Assembly (NCBI GenBank): GCA_022711355.1
Contig: JAKLFE010000008.1
Coordinates: 41,455 to 105,454 of the forward strand
Length of the DNA stretch: 64,000 nucleotides
Direction: 5' to 3'
DNA from: Spirochaetota bacterium
GTDB lineage: Bacteria; Spirochaetota; Spirochaetia; Treponematales; Rectinemataceae
Below are positions 30,000 to 42,094 of the stretch, in pieces. The notes under the pieces were generated by a model, which worked only from the letters and a program-made list of their open reading frames with translations, did no database searches and was not told where the DNA came from. The stretch's first letter is position 1; every line of letters begins with the position of its first letter. The position numbers and the translations under genes were made by a program.

Positions 30000-31562
30000 T
30001 TACGCCGGATTCTTGCGAGGCCGCCCGCGTTTCTTGGGAGGAGCCCCATCGGCGGCCCTGGGCGAAGATCTCGCGGCGCCTTTGACCTCTCCTGCCTTCG
30101 CTGGCCTGCCCCGAGACCGCCTCGGCCGCTCGGCCTCGAGCCTCGCCTTCTCCGCGAGTATGCGCTTGAGTAATTCCTCCGCGGGCTCGTCGTTCGGGTC
30201 CTGGGGCACGAGCTCCCCCCGGAAGGCCTTGGCAAGGATGGCCTGCTCGATCGAATCGACCCGCTCCATCGCCGCCTGGTAGCTCGCCTCGGCCCTGTCG
30301 GCCAGGGCGAAGAGCTCGTCGACCCTGCGCACGATCTCGCGCTGCTCGGGGAGGGGCGGGAGTTTGATATATAGCAGGTATTGAGCAGAAATAGGTACAA
30401 AATCACGTGTTGTCTGAGATTTGATCAAATCAACTTGTTCAGAGAGCGAGGAACTGGCAAGGTAATACATCAAATAGCGATTATCTAGATAACCAGGATT
30501 GCATCTATAATACGTAGTCTGGGGCGTGAGAATACAATTTCGATCAGCAATTGCGACGCGTCCTACTGAACCCTTATGGGTATAAATCACATCCGCTTGC
30601 TTCGCAAATCCCACTTGGATTTTTTCCAGTGCCTTCCCCTGTAGTTTATATGCAGAATCATAATTAATAGTAAACGAGTTAACTTGTGCAGCCGTAATAA
30701 ATGGCAAGCCACTTGTAGTAAACTCTGCGACTTTTGGATGGTTCGTGCCGTGATTGCCATCCTTGACATCAATTAGTGCCCCATGCCTCAGGAGCATCCC
30801 TACGGACTTTGCTATCCAGGTAGTCGGGAGTTCCCATGCATTAATAGCATCGTTTGGAGTTTCTGTTTCTGGAACGCCCCTACGGATCTTTCCGTCGGCG
30901 TGGATTCCATCGATATCGATCGGAGAGAATGATTCTTTCTCGCGCCATTCCTCCGTCAGCCTCCCATCGCAGGCCGCCGCGAGCACTGCTTTCCGGAATT
31001 CCGCCAGGATGCCCGGCATTCCCTCGAGCCGCGATCGCGCGGCCTTGATGCGAGGCAGGAGCTCGTCGAGTTTGGCCACGATGCGGCGCTGTTCGGCGAG
31101 GGGTGGGAGTAGGATCGGAAAGGAGTTAATTACGGTTAGGCTGATGTTTGATTGTGCTCCACCTTTCCCTTTTTCGACTAGTTCAGCCTTGATCGACATT
31201 AAAAGATAGAAAAGGAACCGATATGATATACCACCCAGTATTTTTCTTGTGGATGCAATCGCTTGGTTTGAAGTACACCTGATTCCTGCGATTCCAAGCT
31301 TCCCTATGCTTCCATACATGGCGATGAGTACAGCATTTTTCTCTATCCACTTCGTTGAGCTATTGGCCATTCCCAATTGACTGATGGTGTTTTTACTTGA
31401 GACTATGATGCTGTCATTCAGGTCAGAAATTATCAGCCAGGGTATTGATCCATTATAGTACTCATTTTTGGTCGATTGCGGGGTTCCTCCCGATTGCCAG
31501 ATGGCGATCTCTCCAAGAGACGTATCCACCCATTCAGTACCGGTTGTAGAAAACGTACTCAT
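30000..31562 (-). CDS. hsdS: Type I restriction specificity subunit with AT-hook-like tail
   Basis: 520 residues: two target recognition domains, each followed by a conserved helix (L-P-P-L-A-E-Q-R-R-I-V-A-K-L-D-E and L-P-P-L-P-E-Q-R-E-I-V-R-R-V-D-E). The recognition domains (about 30360-30880 and 31110-31560) are far more AT-rich than the helices, a sign of exchange. The last ~40 residues hold two AT-hook-like cores (R-S-R-G-R-P, K-K-R-G-R-P-R-K), unusual for HsdS. Its start overlaps the HTH-ImmA/IrrE gene (ATGA). Confidence 0.92.
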   Translation of the reverse strand: MSTFSTTGTEWVDTSLGEIAIWQSGGTPQSTKNEYYNGSIPWLIISDLNDSIIVSSKNTISQLGMANSSTKWIEKNAVLIAMYGSIGKLGIAGIRCTSNQAIASTRKILGGISYRFLFYLLMSIKAELVEKGKGGAQSNISLTVINSFPILLPPLAEQRRIVAKLDELLPRIKAARSRLEGMPGILAEFRKAVLAAACDGRLTEEWREKESFSPIDIDGIHADGKIRRGVPETETPNDAINAWELPTTWIAKSVGMLLRHGALIDVKDGNHGTNHPKVAEFTTSGLPFITAAQVNSFTINYDSAYKLQGKALEKIQVGFAKQADVIYTHKGSVGRVAIADRNCILTPQTTYYRCNPGYLDNRYLMYYLASSSLSEQVDLIKSQTTRDFVPISAQYLLYIKLPPLPEQREIVRRVDELFALADRAEASYQAAMERVDSIEQAILAKAFRGELVPQDPNDEPAEELLKRILAEKARLEAERPRRSRGRPAKAGEVKGAARSSPRAADGAPPKKRGRPRKNPA

Positions 31563-32674
31563 CTCCCGAACTCCAGCTTCTGTTTCAGCTCGTTGTGCCA
31601 TTGATACGCGATGCGCTTCTCGTGCTGGAGCCTGCCCACCACGATGCCGGGGTGGATGCGCTCGGTCTTGGCGAAGGCGAGGATGTCGGCCTCGTCGAAG
31701 GAGGCGGCCGCGACGAAGGCTCTCCAGTCCTGCTCGGGGATGAGGAGGTTCCTAGCGAAGCGGTCGGCCTCGGCCTCGGCCTGGGACTCGAAGCCCTCGC
31801 TCTCGTCGAGGAAGATGTCCTTGCGGCCGTGGAGGAGGATGTGCCCCGCCTCGTGGAAGAAGGTGAACCAGAAGTGGTCGTTGGTCTTGTAGCGGAGGGA
31901 GAGGACGATGAGGGCCTTTTCGCTGGAGAGCCAGCGGGCCGCGCCGCTCACGTGGGTCTTCTCGAGCTCGGGCACGAAGGCCAGGGCCAGGCCCGCCTCG
32001 GCGCAGAGCTCGACCATGGCGGGCTCGAAGTCCTCGGGCCGCTTGGCGGTGAGGAGCCTGATCTGCGTAAGGGCGTCCTTGAAGGCTTCCTTCGAGTACG
32101 GCTTGGTGCCGATCGCCCGCGCCTGGAGCTCGCCGGCCTTGAGCCAGGCGGCGAGGTGGGGCAGGTCGGACTTGAACGCGGGGGACTTGCGGAAGCTCGT
32201 CGCCTCGAGGTTGCCGTAGAAGGCGCCCCACTGGTCGGGCCCGGGTATCTCGAAGAAGCCGAGGAGGGCGCTCAGGAGCCGGCCCCTGTCCCTCGTGTCG
32301 GGCAGGAAGCCCAGGCGCTTCAAGTCGCGGACGGGAAATCCGGAGAGCCATTCCTGCCGCGTTTCGAGCTCGGCCTTGGATCGTTGCCGCTCCTGGAAGA
32401 GCTCGTAGTCGGCGTTGAGGTTGTTCCAGATCTCCGCCGAGACGCCGAGGACCAGCTCGAGCTGGACCGCGAGGGCGGCGCTCAAGGGGGCCTGGCGGTT
32501 CACGACCTGGGAGAGGTGCTTGAAGCTGATGCCGAGGCGATCGGCCAGCTCGCCCTTCTTGAGGCCCCGGGCCTCGAGGACTTCCTCGAGGTACTCCCCG
32601 GGGTGGACCGCGTAGTCGGGCCTGTACTCGTAGAGCGCGCCTGCCGGGGGCTTGGCGCGGGACTCAGTCGCCAT
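31559..32674 (-). CDS. HTH-ImmA/IrrE metallopeptidase-domain antitoxin-like protein
   Basis: 371 residues. Residues ~20-80 are a HigA-like XRE helix-turn-helix (H-P-G-E-Y-L-E-E-V-L-E, S-Q-V-V-N-R). Residues ~225-330 are an ImmA/IrrE (M78) peptidase domain with H-E-A-G-H (274-278) and a later E-A-E-A-D-R-F-A. It overlaps the RelE-like gene by 11 bp and hsdS by ATGA. As a likely antitoxin it would bind the toxin and repress the internal promoter. The metal site suggests proteolytic self-removal under stress, as in related regulators; that is inference. Confidence 0.85.
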   Translation of the reverse strand: MATESRAKPPAGALYEYRPDYAVHPGEYLEEVLEARGLKKGELADRLGISFKHLSQVVNRQAPLSAALAVQLELVLGVSAEIWNNLNADYELFQERQRSKAELETRQEWLSGFPVRDLKRLGFLPDTRDRGRLLSALLGFFEIPGPDQWGAFYGNLEATSFRKSPAFKSDLPHLAAWLKAGELQARAIGTKPYSKEAFKDALTQIRLLTAKRPEDFEPAMVELCAEAGLALAFVPELEKTHVSGAARWLSSEKALIVLSLRYKTNDHFWFTFFHEAGHILLHGRKDIFLDESEGFESQAEAEADRFARNLLIPEQDWRAFVAAASFDEADILAFAKTERIHPGIVVGRLQHEKRIAYQWHNELKQKLEFGR

Positions 32675-33002
32675 GGTAATCCTCCACGCCGAGAATGACG
32701 ATTTCGGTGACCTCGGAGAGGTCTATCGCGCCGCCTTTTCCCTTTGTGCCGGTCTCTTTCGGCTCGAATACGATGCGGAAGGGCTGCGCTATGTCGACGG
32801 CGAACTCCCCCCGACGGTCGCCCTTGAGCTGATGGCAGCGATCCGGGGGGATGGTCGGCACGTCGGCGAGCCTCGGGGTGGATTTGAGGACCATCATCCG
32901 CATCCGTATCTTGCGGGCCCGCTCGCCGCCGTAGGCCCTCCGCAGCTCGGCCTCGCTGCCGAAGGTCCGCTCGAGCTTCCTGGACTTGAACCAGATCCGC
33001 AT
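32664..33002 (-). CDS. RelE/HigB-family toxin
   Basis: 112 residues. Hallmarks: K-S-R-K-L-E-R-T-F at the start, a central P-P-D-R-C-H-Q-L-K-G-D-R-R-G-E-F-A-V-D-I and P-F-R-I-V-F-E-P, as in RelE/HigB 'killer' toxins that cleave ribosome-bound mRNA. Its partner is the overlapping HTH-ImmA/IrrE gene. Just upstream is its own AT-rich promoter with no visible Shine-Dalgarno. Confidence 0.82.
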   Translation of the reverse strand: MRIWFKSRKLERTFGSEAELRRAYGGERARKIRMRMMVLKSTPRLADVPTIPPDRCHQLKGDRRGEFAVDIAQPFRIVFEPKETGTKGKGGAIDLSEVTEIVILGVEDYHGD

Positions 33003-33007
33003 GATGG

Positions 33008-33036
33008 AATATAAAACGTTTTACCGAATATGTAAA
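33008..33036 (-). promoter_or_regulatory. Internal promoter and palindromic operator of the toxin-antitoxin pair
   Basis: Minus strand: TTTACA (33031-33036), 17 bp, TATATT (33008-33013), a strong sigma-70 match inside the 40-bp gap between hsdM and the toxin. The 12-bp perfect palindrome TAAAACGTTTTA (33012-33023) overlaps the -10. The predicted start is at the toxin ATG, so the mRNA may be leaderless. Confidence 0.65.
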
Positions 33037-33042
33037 GCCTTT

Positions 33043-34470
33043 TTAGACGAGCTTGGCGATCTCCTCGAGTTCCCTCGTCGCCGCCTTGAGCTCCTCCACG
33101 GCCCGGGCGATGAGCTCGGCGGGCTCGCCGAGCTCGTCGGGATCGTCCCGCCCCTCGTCCTTGAGCCACTTGATGTCGAGCTTGTAGCCCCGCTCCTTGA
33201 TATCGTCGATGCCGAAGGCCCGGAAGCGCCCTTCCTCGCCTTGATCCTTGCGCTTGGACTGCCCGTCGGGGTCCTTGCCGTAGCAGGCTTCGAAGTCGGC
33301 GAACATCTCGGCGGTGAGGGGCCTGTCCTTCTTCGTGCGGCTGGAGATGTTGGAGCGGCAATCGTAGATCCAGGTCTTCCTCGTGGCCAGGCCCTTGCGG
33401 AAGAAGACCACGTTGGCCTGGGCGTTGGCGTAGGGCACGAAGGTGCCCCGGGGCAGGCGGAGGATCGTGTGCAGGTCGCAGTCTTTCATGAGGAGCTCGA
33501 AGACCGACCCGGCCACGTCCTCGAAGAGGCAGTTGTCCGGCAGGACCACGGCCGCCCGGCCGCCGGGCTTGAGGCAGGTCATCACGTGCTGGAGGAAGTT
33601 GAGCTGCTTGTTCGAGGTCCCGATGGTGAAGTCGTCCCTGGCCGGGGCCTGCCCCGCGCCCTTGGTGCCGAAGGGCGGGTTCGTGAGGATGAGGTCGTGC
33701 TGGACCCCGTCGTAGGGGTCGTAGATCGTGTCCCCGAGGCCGATCTTCGGCTCGAGGCCGTGGAGGTAGAGGTTCATGAGGGCGAGCCTGCGGGGCCGGG
33801 CCACGAGGTCCTGGCCGTAGTAGGTCGACTTCCTGACGCGGGGCGCCTCGCGCGCGGGGATCGCGCCCTTGGTCTTCTCCATGAACCACTCGTAGGCGGC
33901 GACGAGGAAGCCGCCGGTGCCGCAGGCGGGATCGCAGATCGTGAACTCGGGCGAGGAGAGGGGATCGGGCTTCATGACCTGCACGATGCTCTGGATGAGG
34001 GGTCGCGGAGTGAAGTACTGGCCCGCTCCCTTCTTGCCCTCGCTCGCGGCCTTCTCGAGGAGGCCCTCGAAGGCAGCCGCCTTGACGTCCAGGTCGAGGC
34101 TGGTCCACTCCTCCTCGTCGATGAGGGTTATGACCTTCTTGAGGCTCACGGGCTTGGAGAACTTGGGCATGGCCTCGGCGAAGATGTCCCCGAGGAGGCC
34201 CTTCGCCTCCCGGAGGGCTTGGAGGACCTGGGTGTAGTGGTCGGTCAGGTCGGTGCCGGAGAAAGCCTTGAGGCTCTCCCAGTTGCAGGGGATCCTGCGC
34301 TTCCTGTCGTTCGCGTCGAGGACCGCGTAGCTGGGCAGCGCCACTCCCCGCTCGTCGGCCATCTTGAGGAAGAGGAGGTAGGTGAGCTGCTCGATGTAGT
34401 CGCCGTAGTCGACGCCGTCGTGCCTCAGCGTGTGGCACATGCCCCAGAGCTTGCCTACGATGTCCGACAT
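33043..34470 (-). CDS. hsdM: Type I restriction system DNA methyltransferase subunit
   Basis: 475 residues. N-terminal HsdM helical domain (L-R-H-D-G-V-D-Y-G-D-Y-I-E-Q-L-T-Y-L-L-F-L-K-M), then G-Q-Y-F-T-P-R-P-L-I, cofactor motif D-P-A-C-G-T-G-G and catalytic N-P-P-F. It makes N6-adenine methylation with HsdS. It starts 9 bp after the hsdR stop; the following gap holds the TA promoter. Confidence 0.93.
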   Translation of the reverse strand: MSDIVGKLWGMCHTLRHDGVDYGDYIEQLTYLLFLKMADERGVALPSYAVLDANDRKRRIPCNWESLKAFSGTDLTDHYTQVLQALREAKGLLGDIFAEAMPKFSKPVSLKKVITLIDEEEWTSLDLDVKAAAFEGLLEKAASEGKKGAGQYFTPRPLIQSIVQVMKPDPLSSPEFTICDPACGTGGFLVAAYEWFMEKTKGAIPAREAPRVRKSTYYGQDLVARPRRLALMNLYLHGLEPKIGLGDTIYDPYDGVQHDLILTNPPFGTKGAGQAPARDDFTIGTSNKQLNFLQHVMTCLKPGGRAAVVLPDNCLFEDVAGSVFELLMKDCDLHTILRLPRGTFVPYANAQANVVFFRKGLATRKTWIYDCRSNISSRTKKDRPLTAEMFADFEACYGKDPDGQSKRKDQGEEGRFRAFGIDDIKERGYKLDIKWLKDEGRDDPDELGEPAELIARAVEELKAATRELEEIAKLV

Positions 34471-34479
34471 GCTGACTCC

Positions 34480-37167
34480 CTACGCGGCGATATGGTAATT
34501 GAGCTCGGAGATCAGGCTCGAGAGGCTCTCTCCGAAGGCGCGGCGCGCCGCCCCGAGGCCGCCGTGCCGTTCCAAGGCTGGCATTGTATCAAAGAACTCC
34601 TCGTTGATCGCCAGGTTGACGACGAGGTGCTCGCGGATGCGCCCGAGCCACTCGAGCTGGAGGGGCGTGAAGTCGTGGGCGCCCCGCAGGGCCGCTATGG
34701 CCCCGTCCACCCGCTCCTCGGCGGTGAGAAGCGGCGATACGGGCGCGGCCGCATGCTTGATGCAGGAGATGATGTCCCGCATGGCCCCGTGCCCCGAGAG
34801 CTCGTGGGCCTTAGCGAGGGACTCCTCGCGGAATTCGGCTCGGACAAGCTCCGTCCGTATCCCCTCGAGCGCGCCGTAATCCCACTTCCGGGGGCTCTTG
34901 AGGAGGAGGGACAGGGCCTCGATCCTCTCCGCGTTCTCCCGCACGAAGGCCGAGAAGGCTTCCAGGTACTCCTGGGGACGGAGCTCCTCGTCCCCGCGGC
35001 GGAAGAGATACTCCGATTCGACCTTGTCCTGAATGCCCTGCGCTACGATGAACGGGGTCCCGGCTCGATCGTAGCCTTCGAGGAGCCTCTGGAAGGCGGG
35101 ATTCCGGAGTATGCGCATGGTAGCGGCGAAGTTATTCTTGATCGCCTCGCGCAGGCCGTCGGCGAAGGCGTCCATGTCGCCCTCGAGGATGAATGCCGAG
35201 AAATCGGCGCGGGCCTTGGCGCTCATGGTATCCGCGACGCGCCGCAAGCGCTTCACGAGCCGCTTGGCGTTGTAGTCGCGCTCTACGTTGTTCCAGATGT
35301 TTTCGATGATCTCCCGCGCGCTTGCGATTTCGACGCTCTCGGTCACGGAAACCGGGAAGTCGGTCGCTTGCTTGAAGTATTCGATGAGGGTCCCGTCGAA
35401 GCAGTCGAATATCGTGAAGCATTCCTTGTGGATCGCCGGGCACTTGCGGGTTCCGCGCCCGAGCATCTGCGTCCAGAGGATGCGCGACTTGACCGGCCGG
35501 AGGAAGACGATGAACTCGAGCGCCGGTATGTCCACGCCCGTGGAGAGCATATCCACGGTGACGACCACGCTTGGCTCGGGCCTGTTGCGGAAGCGCTTGA
35601 TCTTCTCGAGAGGCTTGTCCACCGAGGGGCTGCCGGTGATCTTCTGCACGAACTCGTCTCCCCGTCCGAGAAGCGAGCGCGCGGTCCGCACGAGCTGGTC
35701 CGAATGGGAGGCGTGGGCGATATCGTTGACCGCGAAGATGAGCGTCTTGGGGAAGCGGCCGGTCCGCGACTCGCGCTCCCGGGCGTAGCGAAAGACCTCC
35801 TCGAGGATCCTGCGGTTGCTGTCGGGGGCGGTGATCTTTCGCTCGATCTCGGAGGCGTCGAAGGACCGCTCGTCCTCGAGCTGATCGAGCCGCTCGCGGC
35901 CCGTCTCGGTATCCACGAGGACCAGCTGCTCGCCCTCGGAGAGGAACACGCCGTTCATGCGCACGTCCGAGCGGATCTTTACGGCCTCGTAGTCCACGAG
36001 CCAGCCGTCCAGCACGGCTTGCGCGTAGTCGTAGCGGAAGATGGGGAGGCCGAAGTAGGCGACTGTATGCGCCGCCGGCGTCGCGGTGAGGCCCACCTTG
36101 ACCGCGTCGAAGTGCTCGAGGACGGCGCGCCAGATAGCGGTATCTTTGGCGGTGTAGCCCCGGTGGCATTCGTCGGCTATCACCACGTCGAAGGCGTGGA
36201 TCGGGATGGATATCCGCTCCGCCTCGTCGTCGATCTCGGCCTCGCCCTCGGCTTGCCCGAAAGAGCCCTCTCGACCGAAGAGGTTGATCGCCATGCGCTG
36301 GATGGTCGCGACGTAGACGAAGGTATGCGCGCTCGAGGGCTTGCAGAGATAGTCCCGCGGGAGGACGGCGACGTCGAAACTCTCGTCCTCATCCAGCTCA
36401 TCGGTCTTGAAACGCTGGCTGAAGAGCTCGTACTCGTCCTTGAATTTGAGGCCCTTGGGGGTCGCGAAGGAGGAGAAGGCCTGCGCGGCCTGGGCGGCTA
36501 GGGCCCGGCGGTCCACGAGGAAGAGGATCCTCCTGGCCCTTCCGGATCTTAAGAGCCGGTAGACGAGAGAGACGGTCGTAAAAGTCTTGCCGGTGCCGGT
36601 CGCCATGGCCAAGAGCATGGAGCGATTGCCGTCCGCTATCGCCTCTTCCACGGCCTTAACCGCCTCGGCCTGATAATCGCGCAGTCCCGCGATATCCATC
36701 GGCGAGGAGGCGAGCCAGCTCGAATACATGGCGGAGTCTCGCGCCCACATTTCCCCGAGGGCGTCTGAAGTATGGTAGCCGCGGAGCTGCCGTTGGTAAT
36801 ACGTCTCGTCGCGTACATCGACGAACCAGACCACCTCGCCGTTGGAGGAATACAGGAAGGGCACCCGGTATCCGTTCCAGTCGCCGATGCTGTTCGGCGC
36901 GCCCCGCGAATAGCGCTTGGCTTGCTCGAGCACGTTCTGGGAATCGGTGCCGACCTTCTTGGCCTCGAGTATGCCGAGGAGCCTGCCGCCGACGAAAAGC
37001 GCGTAATCGGCCGGGCCGTTGTCGGTCGGGTACTCCTCCACGGCATGGCGCTCGAGGCGAGAGACGTCCATGCCCTCGCTCCATTGAACGATGCTCCACG
37101 GGGGGGTCATCGAGCGAAGGACGGTGTCGATACGCATTTTCCGAGTCGTATACTCGTTCTCGGGCAT
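34480..37167 (-). CDS. hsdR: Type I restriction endonuclease subunit R
   Basis: 895 residues from the ATG at 37167, preceded by GGGAG; a GTG at 37191 is possible. Nuclease motif: Asp54, then E-A-K with Glu68 and Lys70. Motor: Walker A M-A-T-G-T-G-K-T, D-E-C-H box, and the late G-V-D-I-P-A-L-E...M-L-G-R-G-T-R region. It cleaves unmodified DNA after translocation with HsdM/HsdS. First gene of the operon. Confidence 0.93.
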   Translation of the reverse strand: MPENEYTTRKMRIDTVLRSMTPPWSIVQWSEGMDVSRLERHAVEEYPTDNGPADYALFVGGRLLGILEAKKVGTDSQNVLEQAKRYSRGAPNSIGDWNGYRVPFLYSSNGEVVWFVDVRDETYYQRQLRGYHTSDALGEMWARDSAMYSSWLASSPMDIAGLRDYQAEAVKAVEEAIADGNRSMLLAMATGTGKTFTTVSLVYRLLRSGRARRILFLVDRRALAAQAAQAFSSFATPKGLKFKDEYELFSQRFKTDELDEDESFDVAVLPRDYLCKPSSAHTFVYVATIQRMAINLFGREGSFGQAEGEAEIDDEAERISIPIHAFDVVIADECHRGYTAKDTAIWRAVLEHFDAVKVGLTATPAAHTVAYFGLPIFRYDYAQAVLDGWLVDYEAVKIRSDVRMNGVFLSEGEQLVLVDTETGRERLDQLEDERSFDASEIERKITAPDSNRRILEEVFRYARERESRTGRFPKTLIFAVNDIAHASHSDQLVRTARSLLGRGDEFVQKITGSPSVDKPLEKIKRFRNRPEPSVVVTVDMLSTGVDIPALEFIVFLRPVKSRILWTQMLGRGTRKCPAIHKECFTIFDCFDGTLIEYFKQATDFPVSVTESVEIASAREIIENIWNNVERDYNAKRLVKRLRRVADTMSAKARADFSAFILEGDMDAFADGLREAIKNNFAATMRILRNPAFQRLLEGYDRAGTPFIVAQGIQDKVESEYLFRRGDEELRPQEYLEAFSAFVRENAERIEALSLLLKSPRKWDYGALEGIRTELVRAEFREESLAKAHELSGHGAMRDIISCIKHAAAPVSPLLTAEERVDGAIAALRGAHDFTPLQLEWLGRIREHLVVNLAINEEFFDTMPALERHGGLGAARRAFGESLSSLISELNYHIAA

Positions 37168-37203
37168 CTGAGCTCCCAGCAGGCAACTCACAATGATGGG
37201 CTA

Positions 37204-37243
37204 ATGATATATCGCTTACGGACAACGGTCAAACTCGTTGTCC
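37204..37243 (-). promoter_or_regulatory. hsdR promoter with inverted-repeat operator
   Basis: Minus strand: TTGACC (37227-37232), exactly 17 bp, TATCAT (37204-37209). A perfect inverted repeat GGACAACG / CGTTGTCC with 8-bp spacing (37220-37243) covers the -35 box. This is a typical XRE-regulator operator layout. Start near 37197, leader ~30 bases. Confidence 0.7.
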
Positions 37244-37261
37244 AGCGGGAAGGCCGCGGGG

Positions 37262-37384
37262 TCTTAGGGGCGGAGCCCCTAAGAGGGGGGATAGCGGAGG
37301 CCACCGCAGGCCGCGCCGCAGCACAGGGCGAAGGGCGCGGCCGAGGAGGCCGAAGCGAAAGGGGGGCGCCCGCAGGCGCCCCCC
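37262..37384. other. Two strong hairpins between hsdR promoter and nifJ end
   Basis: A perfect 10-bp stem with GGA loop (37262-37284) and a 10-bp GC stem with CGCA loop (37361-37384). The second is followed on the minus strand by TTTCGCTTC and may terminate nifJ. No gene is seen in this 243-bp gap; the sequence between the hairpins is GC-rich filler. Confidence 0.5.
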
Positions 37385-37410
37385 TTCCTAATCATTCGAT
37401 TCTTTGCTGA

Positions 37411-40971
<3,561 letters not shown>

Positions 40972-41019
40972 ACGGATTCCTTGTGGATGAGGATGGGGCT
41001 CTGTCCGGAGCTCGGAAGA

Positions 41020-41048
41020 ATAGTAGTTTGATTCCGGCTTTTGATCAA
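41020..41048 (-). promoter_or_regulatory. Promoter of nifJ
   Basis: Minus strand: TTGATC (41043-41048), 17 bp, TACTAT (41020-41025). The start near 41013 leaves a ~40-base leader before the ATG at 40971. Confidence 0.55.
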
Positions 41049-41155
41049 TACGCGCGGTCCGTGTCGCGCGCTGAACCGCGTATTTCAATTTGCGAAATAC
41101 ATGGAAGCGCCTTCCGGATTCCCAAAGGCCCGATTTCCGCGCCATACTGGGGCCC

Positions 41156-42094
41156 ATGGAAACAGCCCTCCTCGTCCTCGCCGCCGGCCTGGGCTCCCGC
41201 TACGGCGGGGTCAAGCAGGTCGATCCCGTCGGCCCCGCCGGCGAGACCATCCTCGAGTACTCGGTCTACGACGCCCTGGCCGCGGGCTTCGACGAGGTCG
41301 TCTTCCTGATCCGCCGCGGCATCGAGGCCGACTTCCGCGAGACGGTCCTCGGCCGCCTGCCCGCCCCGCTCCGCTCCCGCCTGGCCTTCCAGGAGCTCGA
41401 GAGCCTCCTTGCGCCCGGCGAGGCCGCGGCCGCGCGGGAGGCGGGCAGGACCAAGCCCTGGGGCACGGGCCACGCCCTCCTCTGCGCCGCCTCCGCGATC
41501 GGCTCGCCCTTCGCCGTCATCAACGCGGACGACTTCTACGGCCGCGAGTCCTTCCGCCTCGTGCGCGATTTCCTCGCCGCGCGGGGGCCGGAGAGCCGGG
41601 ACTGGTGCATGGCTGGCTACGAGCTGCGCCGCACGACGAGCCCCCACGGCTCCGTGTCCCGGGGCCTCTGCGGCCTGGGGCCCGATGGCAGGCTCGCCTC
41701 GGTGACCGAGCATACCGCGATCGAGGAGGCAGGGGGCCGCTTCGTCTCGCGCGGGGGCGCGGCTCCCGGGGCCGAGCTCGAGCTCGGAGGCGGGGAGCTG
41801 GTCTCCATGAACTTTTGGGGCTTCACGCCCGCGGTCTTCGGCCTGGCCGAGCCCCGCTTCCGCGCCTTCCTCGCGGAGGGCCGCGGCTCGCCGAAGGCCG
41901 AGTTCTACCTGCCCTCCCTGGTCGACGAGCTCGTCCGCCGCGGCGAGGCCTCGGTCTCGGTCCTGCCCACGCCCGAGGCCTGGTTCGGCCTGACCTACCG
42001 CGAGGACGCCCCGGCGGCCCGCGCGCGGATCGCCGAGCTCGTCCGGGCCGGCGCCTACCCGAGCCCCCTGTGGGGGGCGGGGCTCCCGCGATGA
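41156..42094 (+). CDS. Nucleotidyltransferase family protein (sugar-nucleotide pyrophosphorylase type)
   Basis: 312 residues. Signature L-A-A-G-L-G-S-R-Y-G-G-V-K-Q at the start, and N-A-D-D-F-Y-G later, which place the nucleotide and metal. It is coupled by ATGA to a hexosamine-kinase-like gene, so the pair probably turns a sugar into its 1-phosphate and then into a nucleotide sugar. Exact sugar unknown. Confidence 0.85.
   Translation: METALLVLAAGLGSRYGGVKQVDPVGPAGETILEYSVYDALAAGFDEVVFLIRRGIEADFRETVLGRLPAPLRSRLAFQELESLLAPGEAAAAREAGRTKPWGTGHALLCAASAIGSPFAVINADDFYGRESFRLVRDFLAARGPESRDWCMAGYELRRTTSPHGSVSRGLCGLGPDGRLASVTEHTAIEEAGGRFVSRGGAAPGAELELGGGELVSMNFWGFTPAVFGLAEPRFRAFLAEGRGSPKAEFYLPSLVDELVRRGEASVSVLPTPEAWFGLTYREDAPAARARIAELVRAGAYPSPLWGAGLPR

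Noticed and set aside
32986..36501. Long plus-strand open frame opposite hsdM and hsdR
   Set aside because: Antisense shadow of well-identified genes.
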